Below are positions 1-12,384 of a stretch of DNA of 64,000 nt, piece by piece (the stretch's first letter is position 1; the number at the start of each line of letters is the position of its first letter). The translations under genes were made by a program, and so were the position numbers. The notes beneath the pieces are model-generated. The model was not told where the DNA came from. It saw nothing but the letters and a program-made list of their open reading frames with translations, and searched no databases. The stretch is from JALORV01 sp963780715. Lineage in GTDB: Bacteria; Pseudomonadota; Gammaproteobacteria; Burkholderiales; Burkholderiaceae_F. The stretch spans positions 62,001 to 126,000 of the forward strand of contig CAWADK010000005.1 of NCBI GenBank assembly GCA_963780715.1. Reading direction: 5' to 3'.

Positions 1-330
1 CTCACTTGCGGGCGGTGCGGGCGCTTGCGCCGGATCAGTCGCGTTCGGGTTCTGCTGGGCGGTCGGTGTCACGGTGAACGTGATCCCCTGCCGCGCGAGC
101 ACGGCACCGAGCGCCGCGTCGTTGTTGCGGGCCGACAGCTCCGCGATGCCGCGGATCAGTTGCTGGTAAAGGCCCTCGAGCTGCGCGGTCTGCTGGACAT
201 ACAGCTGGCGGTCACTGATTTCCTGCTGCTGCACGCGGTTGCGAGAGAACAGCGACATGTTGGCGATGACAAGCACCAGTGAGACCACCGCCAGCAAGAC
301 AACGACATTGAACTGCCATCGATTGAGCAT
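1..330 (-). CDS. Hypothetical single-pass membrane protein (N-terminal part, runs off the window)
   Basis: The minus frame is open from ATG at 330 to the window edge (110 codons, no stop), and a strong ribosome site (GGAGGAG) lies 5-6 nt upstream. Residues 8-24 form one hydrophobic helix (VVVLLAVVSLVLVIANM). A polar, glutamine-rich stretch follows that could form a coiled coil (about 30-75), then a Pro/Ala-rich tail. The form suggests an inner-membrane anchor with a short periplasmic domain. I do not recognise the family. The C-terminus lies outside the window. Confidence 0.6.
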   Translation of the reverse strand, partial: MLNRWQFNVVVLLAVVSLVLVIANMSLFSRNRVQQQEISDRQLYVQQTAQLEGLYQQLIRGIAELSARNNDAALGAVLARQGITFTVTPTAQQNPNATDPAQAPAPPASE

Positions 331-515
331 TACTCCTCCCCGCGCCACCCGTTGGAAACTGCGCGCGACGCGCCGAGTCTAGGAGGCATCGAACGCCGCG
401 CTCTTGACCACGCGCAATCGCAACCGCCGGCCTCGCGCCTGCCGCCCCGGCGCCGAGTCAACCGCGAACCGGAAGCCGCACAGGCGCCAGTTCGCGCGCC
501 GGCTCATGTGCCTTA

Positions 516-2398
<1,883 letters not shown>

Positions 2399-2430
2399 GC
2401 TGTGCTCCTCGAGAGGAGGGAGCGGCTCGA

Positions 2431-2522
2431 AGCGCCGCGTTTCCCTCCGCCGGTATGAACCGGATCAGGTTCCGGGGACTCTCTCAACCGCCGCGCACGG
2501 CGGTACCCCCAACGCAGAGGCC
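2431..2522 (-). promoter_or_regulatory. TPP riboswitch (THI element) upstream of thiC
   Basis: On the minus strand the leader contains the thi-box landmarks in order: GGGGGTACC, a GC-rich hairpin, TGAGAGAG, then ACCTGATCCGGTTCATACC and GGAGGGAAACGC. These match the conserved TPP aptamer core (the CUGAGA and ACCUGAUC...AUACCGGCGGAGGGAA segments). The aptamer ends about 30 nt before the thiC ATG, and GAGGAG lies just before that ATG, so control of translation initiation is plausible. Confidence 0.93.
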
Positions 2523-2572
2523 ATCGTAGCTCAACCGGCTGTCGACGCACATTGCCGGCGCCCGGCAACCGA

Positions 2573-3679
2573 TCACTCCAGCTGCTCTGCAACGACCTCG
2601 CCGATCGCCAGCGCCGCTGTGAGCCCGGGCGACTCGATGCCGAACAGGCACACAAGTCCGGCGAGACCGTGCGCGGCCGGCCCGGCGATGTCGAAGTCGG
2701 CCGCCGGCTGGTCCCGTGCATAGATCTTCGGACGCACGCCCGCATAGTCGGGGCGCAACTGGCCGTCGGCCAATCCGCTCCAGTACGTGCGGATTGCACG
2801 ATAGAAGTCCGGCAGTCGCTCCGTGGAGACGGAGTAGTCCGGCGCGCCGATCCACTCGACATCGGGCCCAAAGCGCGCCTGCCCCGCCAGGTCCAGCGTC
2901 AGGTGCACGCCAAGACCGTCCTTCTCGGGTACCGGGTAGATCAGCCGCGAGAACGGCGCGCGGCCAGACAACGCGAAGTAGTTGCCCTTGGCGTAGCGCT
3001 CGATTGGCAGCCGGTGCGCCGGGAAGCCCTCGATGCGTGCCGCCGCCGAAGGCGCGGTGAGGCCGGCGGCGATGACCAGCCGCCGGGCGAGAAAGCGCGC
3101 GGTGCCATCGGCATCAGCGAGGCGAACCTCGAATCCAGCGTCCGCCATCGCAGTGGCGGAATCGAAGCGCGTCCGCAGCACCAGGCTGGCGCCGTGCTGC
3201 TGCGCCCGCCCGAGCAGCGCGGTCATCAAGGCATGGCTGTCGACAATGCCGGTCGACTCCGACAGCAGCGCCGCGACACAGGTGAGATGGGGCTCCAGCC
3301 GCTGCACCTCGCCGCGATCGAGCAGCCGCAGCCCCTCGACGCCATTGGCGAGTCCGCGCGCCTGCAGTTGCTCCAGCTCTGCGCGCTGCGCGTCCTTCGT
3401 CGCCACGATCAGTTTTCCGCAGCGACGGTGCGGCACGCCGTGCCCGGCGCAGAACTCGTAGAGCCTCTGGCGGCCCGCCACGCAGAGCCGGGCCTTCTCG
3501 GAACCTGGCGGGTAGTAGATGCCGGAGTGGATGACCTCGCTGTTGCGCGAGGAGATGCCGCTGCCGTAACGGGAGTCGGCCTCCACGACGACGACCTCGC
3601 GGCCGGCGCGGGCCAGGGCGTCAGCACAGGCCAGCCCGATCACGCCGGCACCGACCACCACCGTGTCGATCACGTCCAT
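2573..3679 (-). CDS. FAD-dependent oxidoreductase of the L-2-hydroxyglutarate oxidase (LhgO) type
   Basis: This is a 368-residue DAO-fold flavoprotein. The N-terminus has the Rossmann FAD motif VVGAGVIGLACADAL, then GSGISSRNSEVIHSGIYYPPG, a block typical of LhgO-like 2-hydroxy-acid dehydrogenases. The C-terminal FAD block LFGIESPGLTAALAIGE is present. The ATG at 3679 places the Rossmann motif at residue 6; the frame is open further upstream but that part is livF in another frame. It lies 61 nt downstream of livF on the same strand, so it may be the last gene of the paa-liv unit. Substrate unknown; L-2-hydroxyglutarate is the best family-based guess. Confidence 0.8.
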   Translation of the reverse strand: MDVIDTVVVGAGVIGLACADALARAGREVVVVEADSRYGSGISSRNSEVIHSGIYYPPGSEKARLCVAGRQRLYEFCAGHGVPHRRCGKLIVATKDAQRAELEQLQARGLANGVEGLRLLDRGEVQRLEPHLTCVAALLSESTGIVDSHALMTALLGRAQQHGASLVLRTRFDSATAMADAGFEVRLADADGTARFLARRLVIAAGLTAPSAAARIEGFPAHRLPIERYAKGNYFALSGRAPFSRLIYPVPEKDGLGVHLTLDLAGQARFGPDVEWIGAPDYSVSTERLPDFYRAIRTYWSGLADGQLRPDYAGVRPKIYARDQPAADFDIAGPAAHGLAGLVCLFGIESPGLTAALAIGEVVAEQLE

Positions 3680-3740
3680 CGCGTGGGTCTCGAGGCGTGG
3701 AGAGGCAGCGGGTCCGAGCGATCGGGCGTGAGCGCTTCGA

Positions 3741-4580
3741 TCAGTGCTTCTGGCCGAGGCCGAGGTAGCTCTCGATGACGCGGGGGTCGTTCGCGAGCGC
3801 GCCCGCCGGTCCGTCGAGCACCACTTCGCCGGTCTCGAGCACATACGCGTAATCGGCGATCTGCAGCGCGGCGCGCGCGTTCTGCTCCACCAGCAGGATC
3901 GACACGCCGCGCCGCTTCAGCTCGACGATGATGTGGAAGATCTCTCGCACGATGCGCGGCGCCAGCCCCAGCGAAGGTTCATCGAGCATCAGCAGGCGTG
4001 GCTTGGCCATCAGCGCCCGGCCGACGGCCAGCATCTGTCGCTCACCGCCCGACAGCGTTCCGGCGAGCTGCGTGCGGCGCTCCTGCAGGCGCGGAAAGAG
4101 CGCGTACACCTCCGCCATCGTCGCGCCGTGGTCGCGCTTGCCGGAGCGATAGCGCTGGAACGCACCGAGCAGCAGGTTGTCCTCGACGGTCATCTCGCCG
4201 AAGAGTTCGCGCTTCTCCGGCACCAGCGTCATGCCGCGCGCCACCATCGATTCGACCGAGGCCTGCGGTTCGACCACGCCGTCGAAGCGCACGACACCGC
4301 GCGCGGTTCCGTTCGCCGGCAGCGCACCCATGACCGCCGCGAGCAGCGTCGTCTTGCCGGCCCCGTTGGGGCCGATGACGGTCACGATCTGGCCGACGCC
4401 GACGTCGAGGTTGGCATTCGACACCGCCTCGACCTTGCCGTAGGCCACCGACAGGTCGCGCACTTCGAGGACGCGTTCGCTGGTCATGGGTTGAGGTGTC
4501 TCGCGCGCCTCCGGGCGGGCTGGGCAGCGGGAGCTCGACGGGCGCCGGAGCGGGCAATGCGCGCAGCGCTGGTCACTCAT
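3741..4580 (-). CDS. livF: Branched-chain amino acid-type ABC transporter, ATPase LivF
   Basis: This is the second nucleotide-binding subunit of a LIV/HAAT-class importer. Walker A is GPNGAGKTT, the ABC signature is LSGGERQML, Walker B is LLMLDEPSLGL, and the switch region is LLVEQNA. The start at 4580 overlaps the stop of livMG in an ATGA arrangement, implying coupled translation and a Cys/Pro/Arg-rich extension of about 31 residues. The internal ATG at 4487 (MTSERVLEV) gives the usual LivF length and is the alternative start. Downstream of livKHMG in the paa unit. Confidence 0.9.
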   Translation of the reverse strand: MSDQRCAHCPLRRPSSSRCPARPEARETPQPMTSERVLEVRDLSVAYGKVEAVSNANLDVGVGQIVTVIGPNGAGKTTLLAAVMGALPANGTARGVVRFDGVVEPQASVESMVARGMTLVPEKRELFGEMTVEDNLLLGAFQRYRSGKRDHGATMAEVYALFPRLQERRTQLAGTLSGGERQMLAVGRALMAKPRLLMLDEPSLGLAPRIVREIFHIIVELKRRGVSILLVEQNARAALQIADYAYVLETGEVVLDGPAGALANDPRVIESYLGLGQKH

Positions 4581-6401
4581 GCCACGTCCTTCTCATCGAT
4601 GCCGCCGAGGTAGGCCTCGAGCACACGCGGGTCGCGCTGCACCTGCTCGGGCAGCCCTTCTGCGATCTTCTGCCCGAAGTCCATGACGGTCACACGGTCG
4701 ACGAGTCCCATGACGAAGTCCATGTCGTGCTCGACCAGCAGGATCGACAGGCCTTCGCCCTTGAGTTTGCGCAGCAGGTCCGCCAGCGCGCGTTTCTCGA
4801 GGTATCGCAGTCCCGCGGCCGGCTCGTCGAGCAACAGGAGGCAGGGATCGGAGCAGAGCGCGCGCGCGATCTCGAGGATGCGCTGCTTGCCGAGCGGCAA
4901 CGATCCCGCAGCATCGAACATGTGATCGGCGAGGCCGACGCGCTCGATCTGCCGCGCGGCCTCGGCGAGCAGGCGCGCTTCGTCGCGCCGGTCGAGCCGC
5001 CAGGCACCGCCGAGTACCCCGGCCAGCAGCCCGGGGTACTCGCGGCGATGCGCGCCGATCGCGACATTGTCGACGACGGTCATCTGCGGCAGAAGGCGCA
5101 CGTGCTGGAACGTGCGTGACAGGCCTAGTCTGGCGATCTCGCGCGACGAGCGGCCGGCCACGTCCCTGCCGCGGAAACGGAAGACGCCGGCCGTCGCCTC
5201 GAGCACACCGGAAATGAGATTGAACATCGTGCTCTTGCCGGCGCCGTTCGGTCCGATCAGCGCGACGATTTCGCCCGCCTTCACCTGCAGGTCCATCCCA
5301 TTGACTGCGACCAGCCCTCCGAAGCGTTTGGTCGCACCCTGCACCTCGAGCAGCGACTCGCCGGCCGCCGGAACCGGACGTCGCGCCAGCGGCGGCACCT
5401 CGGGGGCAATGACGCGCCGCGCCTTGCGCAGCGGGAAACGCCTGGCAATGACCGGCCAAAGGCCATCAGGCGCGCGCTGCAGGATGATGATCATCAGGAT
5501 GCCGATAGACGATGACTTCGAAGTTGCCGGCCTGCCCGACGATCTGCGGGAGGATGTCCTGCAGCCAGGTCTTTGAGACGGTAATCACCGCGGCGCCCAG
5601 CAGCGCGCCCCAGACATAGCCGGCGCCACCGATCACCGCCATGAACAGGTATTCGATGCCCACGGGCAGCGAAAACGGCGTCGGATTCACGAAGCGCTGC
5701 ATGTGGGCGTAGAGCCAGCCGGACGCGCAGGCCATCAGTGCCGCGAGCACGAACGCCACCATGCGCGAAGCCGAAGTGTTCACGCCCATCGACTCGGCCA
5801 TCACCATGCCGCCCTTGAGCGCGCGAATCGCGCGACCCTCGCGCGAGTCGAGCAGGTTGCGTGACGTGAAGATGCCGGCCAGCAGGAAGGCCCAGATCAG
5901 GTAGTAGATCTCCCGCCCGCTCTCGAGCTTCCAGCCGAAGATGGCAATTGGCGGTACGCCCGATAGCCCGGTGTAGCCGCCGAGCGTTTCGGACGTGCCG
6001 AACAAAAACGCCAGGCTGATGCCCCAGGCGATCGTGCCCAGCGGCAGGTAGTGTCCCGAGAGCCTCAGTGTCAGTAACCCAAGGATCGCAGCCACGGCGA
6101 GCGTCAGCGCGATGCCGACCAGGAGCCCCAACCAAGGCGAAGCGCCGAGCCAGGCCAGCCACGATGGCAGCGTGGCGGTCGAGAGCACCGCCGTCGCGTA
6201 GGCTCCCAACCCGACGAAGGCCGCCTGGCCGAATGAGGTCAGGCCGCCAACTCCAGTCAGCAGCACGAGGCCGAGCGCCACCAGTGCATACAACCCGATG
6301 TAGTTGGCGAGTGTGATCGAGAACTCGGGCAGCACGAAGGGCGCCACGGCGGCGACGACAAGGAACGCCGCGACCATCCACGAAGAACGCAGCCCTCGCA
6401 T
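4577..6401 (-). CDS. livMG: Fused LivM permease-LivG ATPase of a LIV-type ABC transporter (one +1 frameshift)
   Basis: The N-terminal half, from MRGLRSSWMVAAF, is a LivM permease with many hydrophobic helices and the motif YLPLGTIAWGISLAFLFG. The C-terminal half is LivG: Walker A GPNGAGKST, signature LPLGKQRILEIARAL, Walker B LLLLDEPAAGL, then VEHDMDFVMG. There is no stop and no credible ribosome site between them. The permease end (FEVIVYG) continues as ILMIIILQRAPDGLWPV into the ATPase once one extra C at about 5505 is ignored, giving 607 residues. Such LivM-LivG fusions are known in betaproteobacteria. The start overlaps the livH stop by one base (TGATG). Confidence 0.85.
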
Positions 6402-7438
6402 CACTCGTCCTCCTCGACGTGATGCGTGCGCAGTGACCGCCACAGGAGAACCGGAATGATCAGTGTGAACACGATCACTTCCTTGTAGGCGCTGGCCCAG
6501 AACGACGAATACGACTCGAGCAGCCCGACCAGCAAAGCCCCGGCGGCCGCCACGGGGTAGCTCGCCAGGCCTCCGATGATGGCGCCTACGAATCCCTTCA
6601 GCCCCATCAGGAAACCGCTCTCGTAATAGATCGTCGTGATCGGCGCGATCAGGATGCCGGAAAAGGCGCCGATCAGTGCGCAAAGGAAGAACGAAAGCCG
6701 GCCGGCGAACTCGGTCGGGATGCCCATGAGCTTTGCGCCACGACGATTCACGGCGGTGGCGCGCAGCGCCTTGCCGTAGATCGTGCGTTCAAACAGGAAG
6801 TAAAGCAGGGCAATCAGTCCGAGCGAAGACCCGATGACCCACAGCGACTGCGCGCTGGCACTCAGTCCCCCGAGCTGCACGTTGCCCTCGGTGAAAGGCG
6901 GCGTGCGCGACCCCTCGGCACCGAACATCAGCAGCCCCAGGCCCAGCATCACCACATGCACCGCCACCGATACGATCAGCAGGATCAGCACTGGCGCCTC
7001 GGCCAGCGGCTGATAGGCAAGTCGATAGATCATCGGACCCAGCGGAACGACAATCGCGAGCGCCGCCAGGATCTGCAAAGGCATCGGCCAGGTCGCCGCC
7101 GGCATCGCCCACAGCAGTGCCCACAACGCGAGCGGGTAGGCGAGATTCCACAGCGCGACGCCGCCGAGGCGCCGCCACTGACGGGTTCGGAGCGTGGAGC
7201 CCGCTTCGATCAGCGTGACCAGCGTACCGGCCACCAGCAGCAGCCAAACGGTGCCCGGCAGCTGCCCCGCCTGCACCGCGACCAGTGTCAACGCCCCGTA
7301 GGCGACAAATTCCCCCTGCGGAATGAAGATCACCCTGGTCACTGCGAATGCCAGCACCAGTGCCAGCGCCAGCAGCGCATAGATGGCACCGTTAGTGATG
7401 CCATCCTGCGCGAGCAGCAGAGCGATGTCGAAATTCAC
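6401..7438 (-). CDS. livH: Branched-chain amino acid-type ABC transporter permease LivH
   Basis: A 345-residue polytopic membrane protein with the LivH opening (NGAIYALLALALVLAFAVTRVIFIPQGEFVAYGAL). The helices end in the region IAPITTIYYESGFLMGLKGFVGAIIGGL, which is diagnostic of LivH. It pairs with the permease half of livMG to form the channel. The gene lies after livK, separated by a terminator-like hairpin, and overlaps livMG by one base. Confidence 0.92.
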   Translation of the reverse strand: MNFDIALLLAQDGITNGAIYALLALALVLAFAVTRVIFIPQGEFVAYGALTLVAVQAGQLPGTVWLLLVAGTLVTLIEAGSTLRTRQWRRLGGVALWNLAYPLALWALLWAMPAATWPMPLQILAALAIVVPLGPMIYRLAYQPLAEAPVLILLIVSVAVHVVMLGLGLLMFGAEGSRTPPFTEGNVQLGGLSASAQSLWVIGSSLGLIALLYFLFERTIYGKALRATAVNRRGAKLMGIPTEFAGRLSFFLCALIGAFSGILIAPITTIYYESGFLMGLKGFVGAIIGGLASYPVAAAGALLVGLLESYSSFWASAYKEVIVFTLIIPVLLWRSLRTHHVEEDE

Positions 7439-7464
7439 GGCGTCCTGTCTCTATGCCGTTGCAG

Positions 7465-7496
7465 TAAAAAAGCGCGATCGGACGACCGATCGCGCT
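7465..7496 (-). terminator. Intrinsic terminator/attenuator between livK and livH
   Basis: A perfect 11-bp stem (AGCGCGATCGG with CCGATCGCGCT) and a 4-nt loop, followed on the minus strand by TTTTTT. Its position just after livK suggests partial termination, so the binding protein would be made in excess over the membrane components, as is common for ABC importers. Confidence 0.88.
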
Positions 7497-7563
7497 CCTG
7501 GCAGGCCACTCAGTCGGCGCAGGTACAGGAACAGCGCCGGCGGCGCCGTATGCACCCGCCGCG

Positions 7564-8715
7564 CTACTTCTGCAGCACCCACGTCCCGTTCTGGATCATC
7601 ACCATGACTGCGGCGCGCTGGTCCAGGCCGAGGTGATCGTTCGGACTCATGTTGAAGATGCCGTGCGCCCCGGCCGTATTCTTGACGCCTTCGAGTGCGT
7701 TGCGCAGTGCGACCTTGAACTCCTTGGTACCGGGTTGTGCGGTCTTGAGCGCAACTGGAATCGCGGCCTGCAGCAGGATCCCGGTGTCCCAGGCGTGCGC
7801 ACCGAAGGTCGAAACGCTGCCCTTGCCGTTGGCCTTCTCATAGGCGTCGATATAGGTCAGCGCCGACTTCTTCACCGGGTGATCGGCTGGCAGCTGAGCG
7901 GCGACCAGCACCGGACCGGCCGGCAGCAGCGTGCCTTCGCAATCCTTGCCGCAGACACGCAGGAAGTCGTTGTTGGCCACGCCGTGCGTCTGGTAGACCT
8001 TGCCGGCATAGCCACGTTCCTTCAGCGCCTTCTGCGGCAATGCAGCCGGCGTCCCTGATCCGGCGATCAGGATCGCATCGGGCTTCGCCGCGACCAGCTT
8101 CAGAACCTGGCCCGTGACCGAGGTGTCGGCGCGCTGGTACCGCTCGTTGGCGACCACCTTCAGCCCGCGCGTCTCGGCGATCTTGCTGAATTCGTTCCAC
8201 CATCCTTCGCCGTACGCGTCTGCGAAGCCGATGAAGCCGACGGTCTTCACACCGCGATTGATCATGTCACCGACAATGACCAGCGCCATCTGCTGGTCGT
8301 TCTGCGGTGTCTTGAAGACCCAGCGCTTCTTGGCATCGACCGGCTCGACGATGCGGCTCGATGCCGCCATCGCGATCATCGGCGTCTCCGTCTCGGCAAC
8401 CACGTCGATCATCGCCAGCGAGTTCGGCGAGGTGGTCGACCCCACGACGACATCGACCTTGTCCTCGGAAATCAACTTGCGCGTGTTCTTGACCGCCGTC
8501 GTCGTATCCGATGCGTCGTCGAGAACGATGTACTGCACTTTCTTGCCGCCGATGGTCTGCGGCATCAACGCGAAGGTGTTGCGCTCGGGGATGCCGAGCG
8601 AAGCGGCTGGGCCGGTCGCGGACAGCGTGACGCCGACCTTGATGTCCTGCGCAAGCACAGCGCCGGCGCTTGCGGTCGCCAGGATGGCTGCCAAAAACTG
8701 GGTGGTGAACTTCAT
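7564..8715 (-). CDS. livK: LIV-type ABC transporter periplasmic substrate-binding protein
   Basis: A 383-residue type I periplasmic binding protein. Residues 1-23 are a signal peptide (MKFTTQFLAAILATASAGAVLAQ). The mature part begins DIKVGVTLSATGPAASLG, the usual entry of Leu/Ile/Val-type receptors. The ATG at 8715 is chosen because it starts the signal peptide and follows AGGAG; the open frame extends further upstream without signal. It lies 82 nt downstream of paaJ. That position suggests an aromatic acid such as phenylacetate as ligand; the sequence alone does not prove it. Confidence 0.9.
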   Translation of the reverse strand: MKFTTQFLAAILATASAGAVLAQDIKVGVTLSATGPAASLGIPERNTFALMPQTIGGKKVQYIVLDDASDTTTAVKNTRKLISEDKVDVVVGSTTSPNSLAMIDVVAETETPMIAMAASSRIVEPVDAKKRWVFKTPQNDQQMALVIVGDMINRGVKTVGFIGFADAYGEGWWNEFSKIAETRGLKVVANERYQRADTSVTGQVLKLVAAKPDAILIAGSGTPAALPQKALKERGYAGKVYQTHGVANNDFLRVCGKDCEGTLLPAGPVLVAAQLPADHPVKKSALTYIDAYEKANGKGSVSTFGAHAWDTGILLQAAIPVALKTAQPGTKEFKVALRNALEGVKNTAGAHGIFNMSPNDHLGLDQRAAVMVMIQNGTWVLQK

Positions 8716-8797
8716 GTGTCTCCTCTTATGGGTAATACGGCGGCGCCGTTTGCACGGCGGTCGATTCAACGCGGTGGGGAAGCGAATAAGAACAAAT

Positions 8798-9993
<1,196 letters not shown>

Positions 9994-9997
<4 letters not shown>

Positions 9998-10071
9998 GTT
10001 GCCCCCTCGCCCTGCGGGCGGTCCCCCCGCGGGGGACGCGAGCGCTTTCGGGACGGCCGTGCAGCGCTCAT
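9994..10071 (-). CDS. Possible 25-codon coupled mini-ORF 2 (repeat-encoded)
   Basis: Predicted peptide identical to mini-ORF 1. The only base difference between the repeat units changes CCT to CCC, both proline. Its TGA overlaps the paaJ ATG. Because the repeat is 74 bp, each unit shifts frame by one, which is exactly what an ATGA overlap needs. Confidence 0.25.
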
Positions 10072-10145
10072 GTTGCCCCCTCGCCCTGCGGGCGGTCCCC
10101 CCGCGGAGGACGCGAGCGCTTTCGGGACGGCCGTGCAGCGCTCAT
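10068..10145 (-). CDS. Possible 25-codon coupled mini-ORF 1 (repeat-encoded)
   Basis: The ATG at 10145 overlaps the paaR TGA (ATGA). It reads MSAARPSRKR...GEGAT and ends with a TGA that overlaps the ATG of mini-ORF 2. The peptide is Arg/Pro-rich with no recognisable domain. It may only carry ribosomes from paaR toward paaJ, or it may be chance. Confidence 0.25.
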   Translation of the reverse strand: MSAARPSRKRSRPPRGDRPQGEGAT

Positions 10146-10807
10146 GCGCTTGCCTCCAGGTGGGTGGGAGTTCGTGCCCGCATTGCGCGCTTCGCGGCGA
10201 CCGGTCGCAGCGGGGCCCGGACCCGGCCGAGCCCACCGAGGAAAAGGTCCGCCACCACCGGCGCGAGGTCCTCGTAGCGCAGCGGCCCGCGATCGCGCAG
10301 CCAGGTGAAGGTCCAGTTCATCATGCCGAAGAGCATCATCGTCAGCGGCTTGTGCAGTGCCGCCGGCGCTGCTGCGGGGGCGAGTTCGCCGACGACGCGC
10401 GCAAAGCCGTCAACGACGGCACGCTGCCGTGCCACGACCCGCGTGCGGTGGGGGCGCGAGAGGTACTTCACATCCTGCACCAGCACGCGATGGCGTGCCG
10501 CCGAGTGTTCATACTCGGCCATGAAGCGTGCGATCAGGCGCCGCAGTTGCGCGACGGCGGGCAGCCCCTCTCCGCCGACTTCGTCGACGATCTGCTGCAG
10601 CCGTTCCGTGTAGCTCTCGGCGATGTCGAACAGCAGATGTTCCTTGTCGCGGTAGTAGTGGTACAGCAGCGCCTTGGATACCCCGCAGGCCGCCGCGATG
10701 TCCGCCACCGAGGTCGAGGCGTAGCCCGCGTCGGCGAACAGGCGCGCGGCCGCATCGCGGATCGCACCGCGCTGCGCGTCGAAGCTCGCTGCCTTGCGAC
10801 GGGCCAC
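10142..10807 (-). CDS. paaR: TetR-family transcriptional regulator PaaR
   Basis: A 221-residue TetR-type protein. The N-terminal helix-turn-helix covers about residues 12-58 (ADAGYASTSVADIAAACGVSKALLYHYYRDKEHLL). The C-terminal ligand domain includes PHRTRVVARQR and MMLFGMMNWTF. In betaproteobacteria such a TetR protein inside the paa cluster represses it until phenylacetyl-CoA binds. The start is GTG at 10807, 2 nt after the paaE stop. It is co-transcribed with its targets, so autoregulation is likely. Confidence 0.88.
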   Translation of the reverse strand: MARRKAASFDAQRGAIRDAAARLFADAGYASTSVADIAAACGVSKALLYHYYRDKEHLLFDIAESYTERLQQIVDEVGGEGLPAVAQLRRLIARFMAEYEHSAARHRVLVQDVKYLSRPHRTRVVARQRAVVDGFARVVGELAPAAAPAALHKPLTMMLFGMMNWTFTWLRDRGPLRYEDLAPVVADLFLGGLGRVRAPLRPVAAKRAMRARTPTHLEASA

Positions 10808-10809
10808 GG

Positions 10810-11878
10810 CTATCGCTCGTCGTAGGAGATCAGCACCCGCTCGGTCAGCGGGTACGACTGGCAGGTCAGCACAAAGCCCGCCGCGACCTCATGCGGCTCG
10901 AGCGCGTAGTTCTTGGCCATCTCTCACCTGGCCTTCGAGCAGCTTGCCGCGGCAGGTGCTGCACATGCCGCCCTTGCATGAATACGGCAGGTCGAGCCCC
11001 GCCGCGCGGCCCGCCTCGAGGATCGAATGCTGGCCGCGGTGGAAGTCGACCTCGCGCCTGACGCCGTCGATCACCAGCGTGAGCTTGGCTTCTGCCGCTG
11101 CCGCATCGTCGATCGGCGCCGTTGCGGCGGCCCCCGGCACGCCGAAGCGCTCGACATGGACATGCTCGCGCGCCAGTCCGGCGGCGAGCAACGCCTGCTC
11201 GACCTCGTCGATCATCGAGGCCGGGCCGCAGACGAACGCCTCGTCGACCGTCGCGACCGGGATCAGCGCGGCGATGAATTGCTGCACCTTGGCGGCATCG
11301 ATGCGCCCGTTGAATAGCGCCACGTCCTGCTCCTCCCGCGAGAAGACGTTGTAAAGGCGAAAGCGGGTCAGGTAGCGGTCCTTCAGGTCTTCGAGCGCCT
11401 CGTGGAACATCACGCTCGCCTGGCGACGGTTGCCGTAGACCAGCGTGAAACGCGAACGCGGCTCGCGCGCCAGCGTGGTCCGGATCAGCGACAGAACGGG
11501 CGTGATGCCGCTGCCTGCAGCGAACGCGACGTAATGGCGGTCATGCTCCGCCGCCAACGGCGTGAAGAACCGGCCTTCGGGCGTCATCACGTCGATCGCA
11601 TCGCCCGGCTTCAGCTTCTCGTTCACCCACACCGAGAAGCGCCCGCCCGGCACCCGCTTGACCGCGACCCGCAGTTCGCCGTCGTCGCAGCCGGCACAGA
11701 TCGAGTACGAGCGACGCAGTTCCTCGCCGTCGAGCTGCGTCCTGAGCGCGAGATGCTGGCCCTGGACAAAGCGATACTCGTCGGCGAGGCCGCCGGGGAT
11801 ATCGAACTTGAGGCTGACGCAATCCGGCGTTTCGCGCCGGACTTCAGCAATGCGAAGACTGTGAAAGCGGGGCGACAT
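10810..11878 (-). CDS. paaE: Phenylacetyl-CoA epoxidase reductase subunit PaaE (one +1 frameshift)
   Basis: Passes electrons from NADPH to the PaaA di-iron site. The N-terminal FAD domain has RRSYSIC. The NAD(P) domain has GSGITPVLSLI and VYGNR. The C-terminal plant-type ferredoxin domain has the cluster cysteines CKGGMCSTC. After KLLEGQV the frame shifts at about 10920. With one base removed it continues MAKNYALEPHEV...LTCQSYP, which supplies the fourth cysteine, and ends ISYDER at 10810. The corrected length of 355 residues matches known PaaE. Confidence 0.93.
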
Positions 11879-11887
11879 CGGATGGGC

Positions 11888-12373
11888 TCAGAGCGGCTTG
11901 AAGAATTCGAACGGTTCGCGACAGGACCGGCAGCGATACAGCGCCTTGCAGGCCGTCGCACCGAACTGCGACAGGCGCTCGGTCTCGGCACTGCCACAGC
12001 GCGGGCACGCGACACGCGGCATGAACTGCAGCGGCTGCGCGTCGCCGGCCTGCCTGGGCCCGGGCGGCGCAATGCCATAGGCACGCAGTTTTTCCTGCGC
12101 GGCCGGCCCGATCCAGTCGGTGGTCCACGCGGGCGCCAGCTTGGTCGTGACCCGCACCTCGCCAGCGCCGGCCGCGCTCAGCGCTTCGCGGATCGAGCGC
12201 TCGATGACCTCGGTCGCCGGGCAACCCGAGTAAGTCGGCGTGACGACGACGTCGACACCGTCGGCGCCCACCTGCACATCGCGCACGATGCCGAGCTCCG
12301 TCACGGAGATGACGGGGATCTCGGGATCGGGGACACGATCGAGGATGTCCCAGGCTTGCGCGGAGGTCAGCAT
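11888..12373 (-). CDS. paaD: Phenylacetate degradation protein PaaD (MIP18/DUF59 type)
   Basis: 161 residues. The N-terminal DUF59/MIP18 domain includes DPEIPVISVTELGIV and PTYSGCPATEVIE. The C-terminal zinc-ribbon-like part has CPRCGSAE and CRSCREPFEFF. PaaD is thought to mature the iron-sulfur centre of the epoxidase reductase rather than take part in catalysis. The ATG at 12373 is the only start that leaves the DUF59 domain without an extension. It sits 11 nt after paaC and 9 nt before paaE. Confidence 0.93.
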   Translation of the reverse strand: MLTSAQAWDILDRVPDPEIPVISVTELGIVRDVQVGADGVDVVVTPTYSGCPATEVIERSIREALSAAGAGEVRVTTKLAPAWTTDWIGPAAQEKLRAYGIAPPGPRQAGDAQPLQFMPRVACPRCGSAETERLSQFGATACKALYRCRSCREPFEFFKPL

Positions 12374-12384
12374 CGCGATGTGCG

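Noticed and set aside
4487..4580. Separate small Cys-rich peptide between livMG and livF
   Set aside because: The segment is in frame with livF with no stop between; it is better treated as an optional N-terminal extension of LivF.
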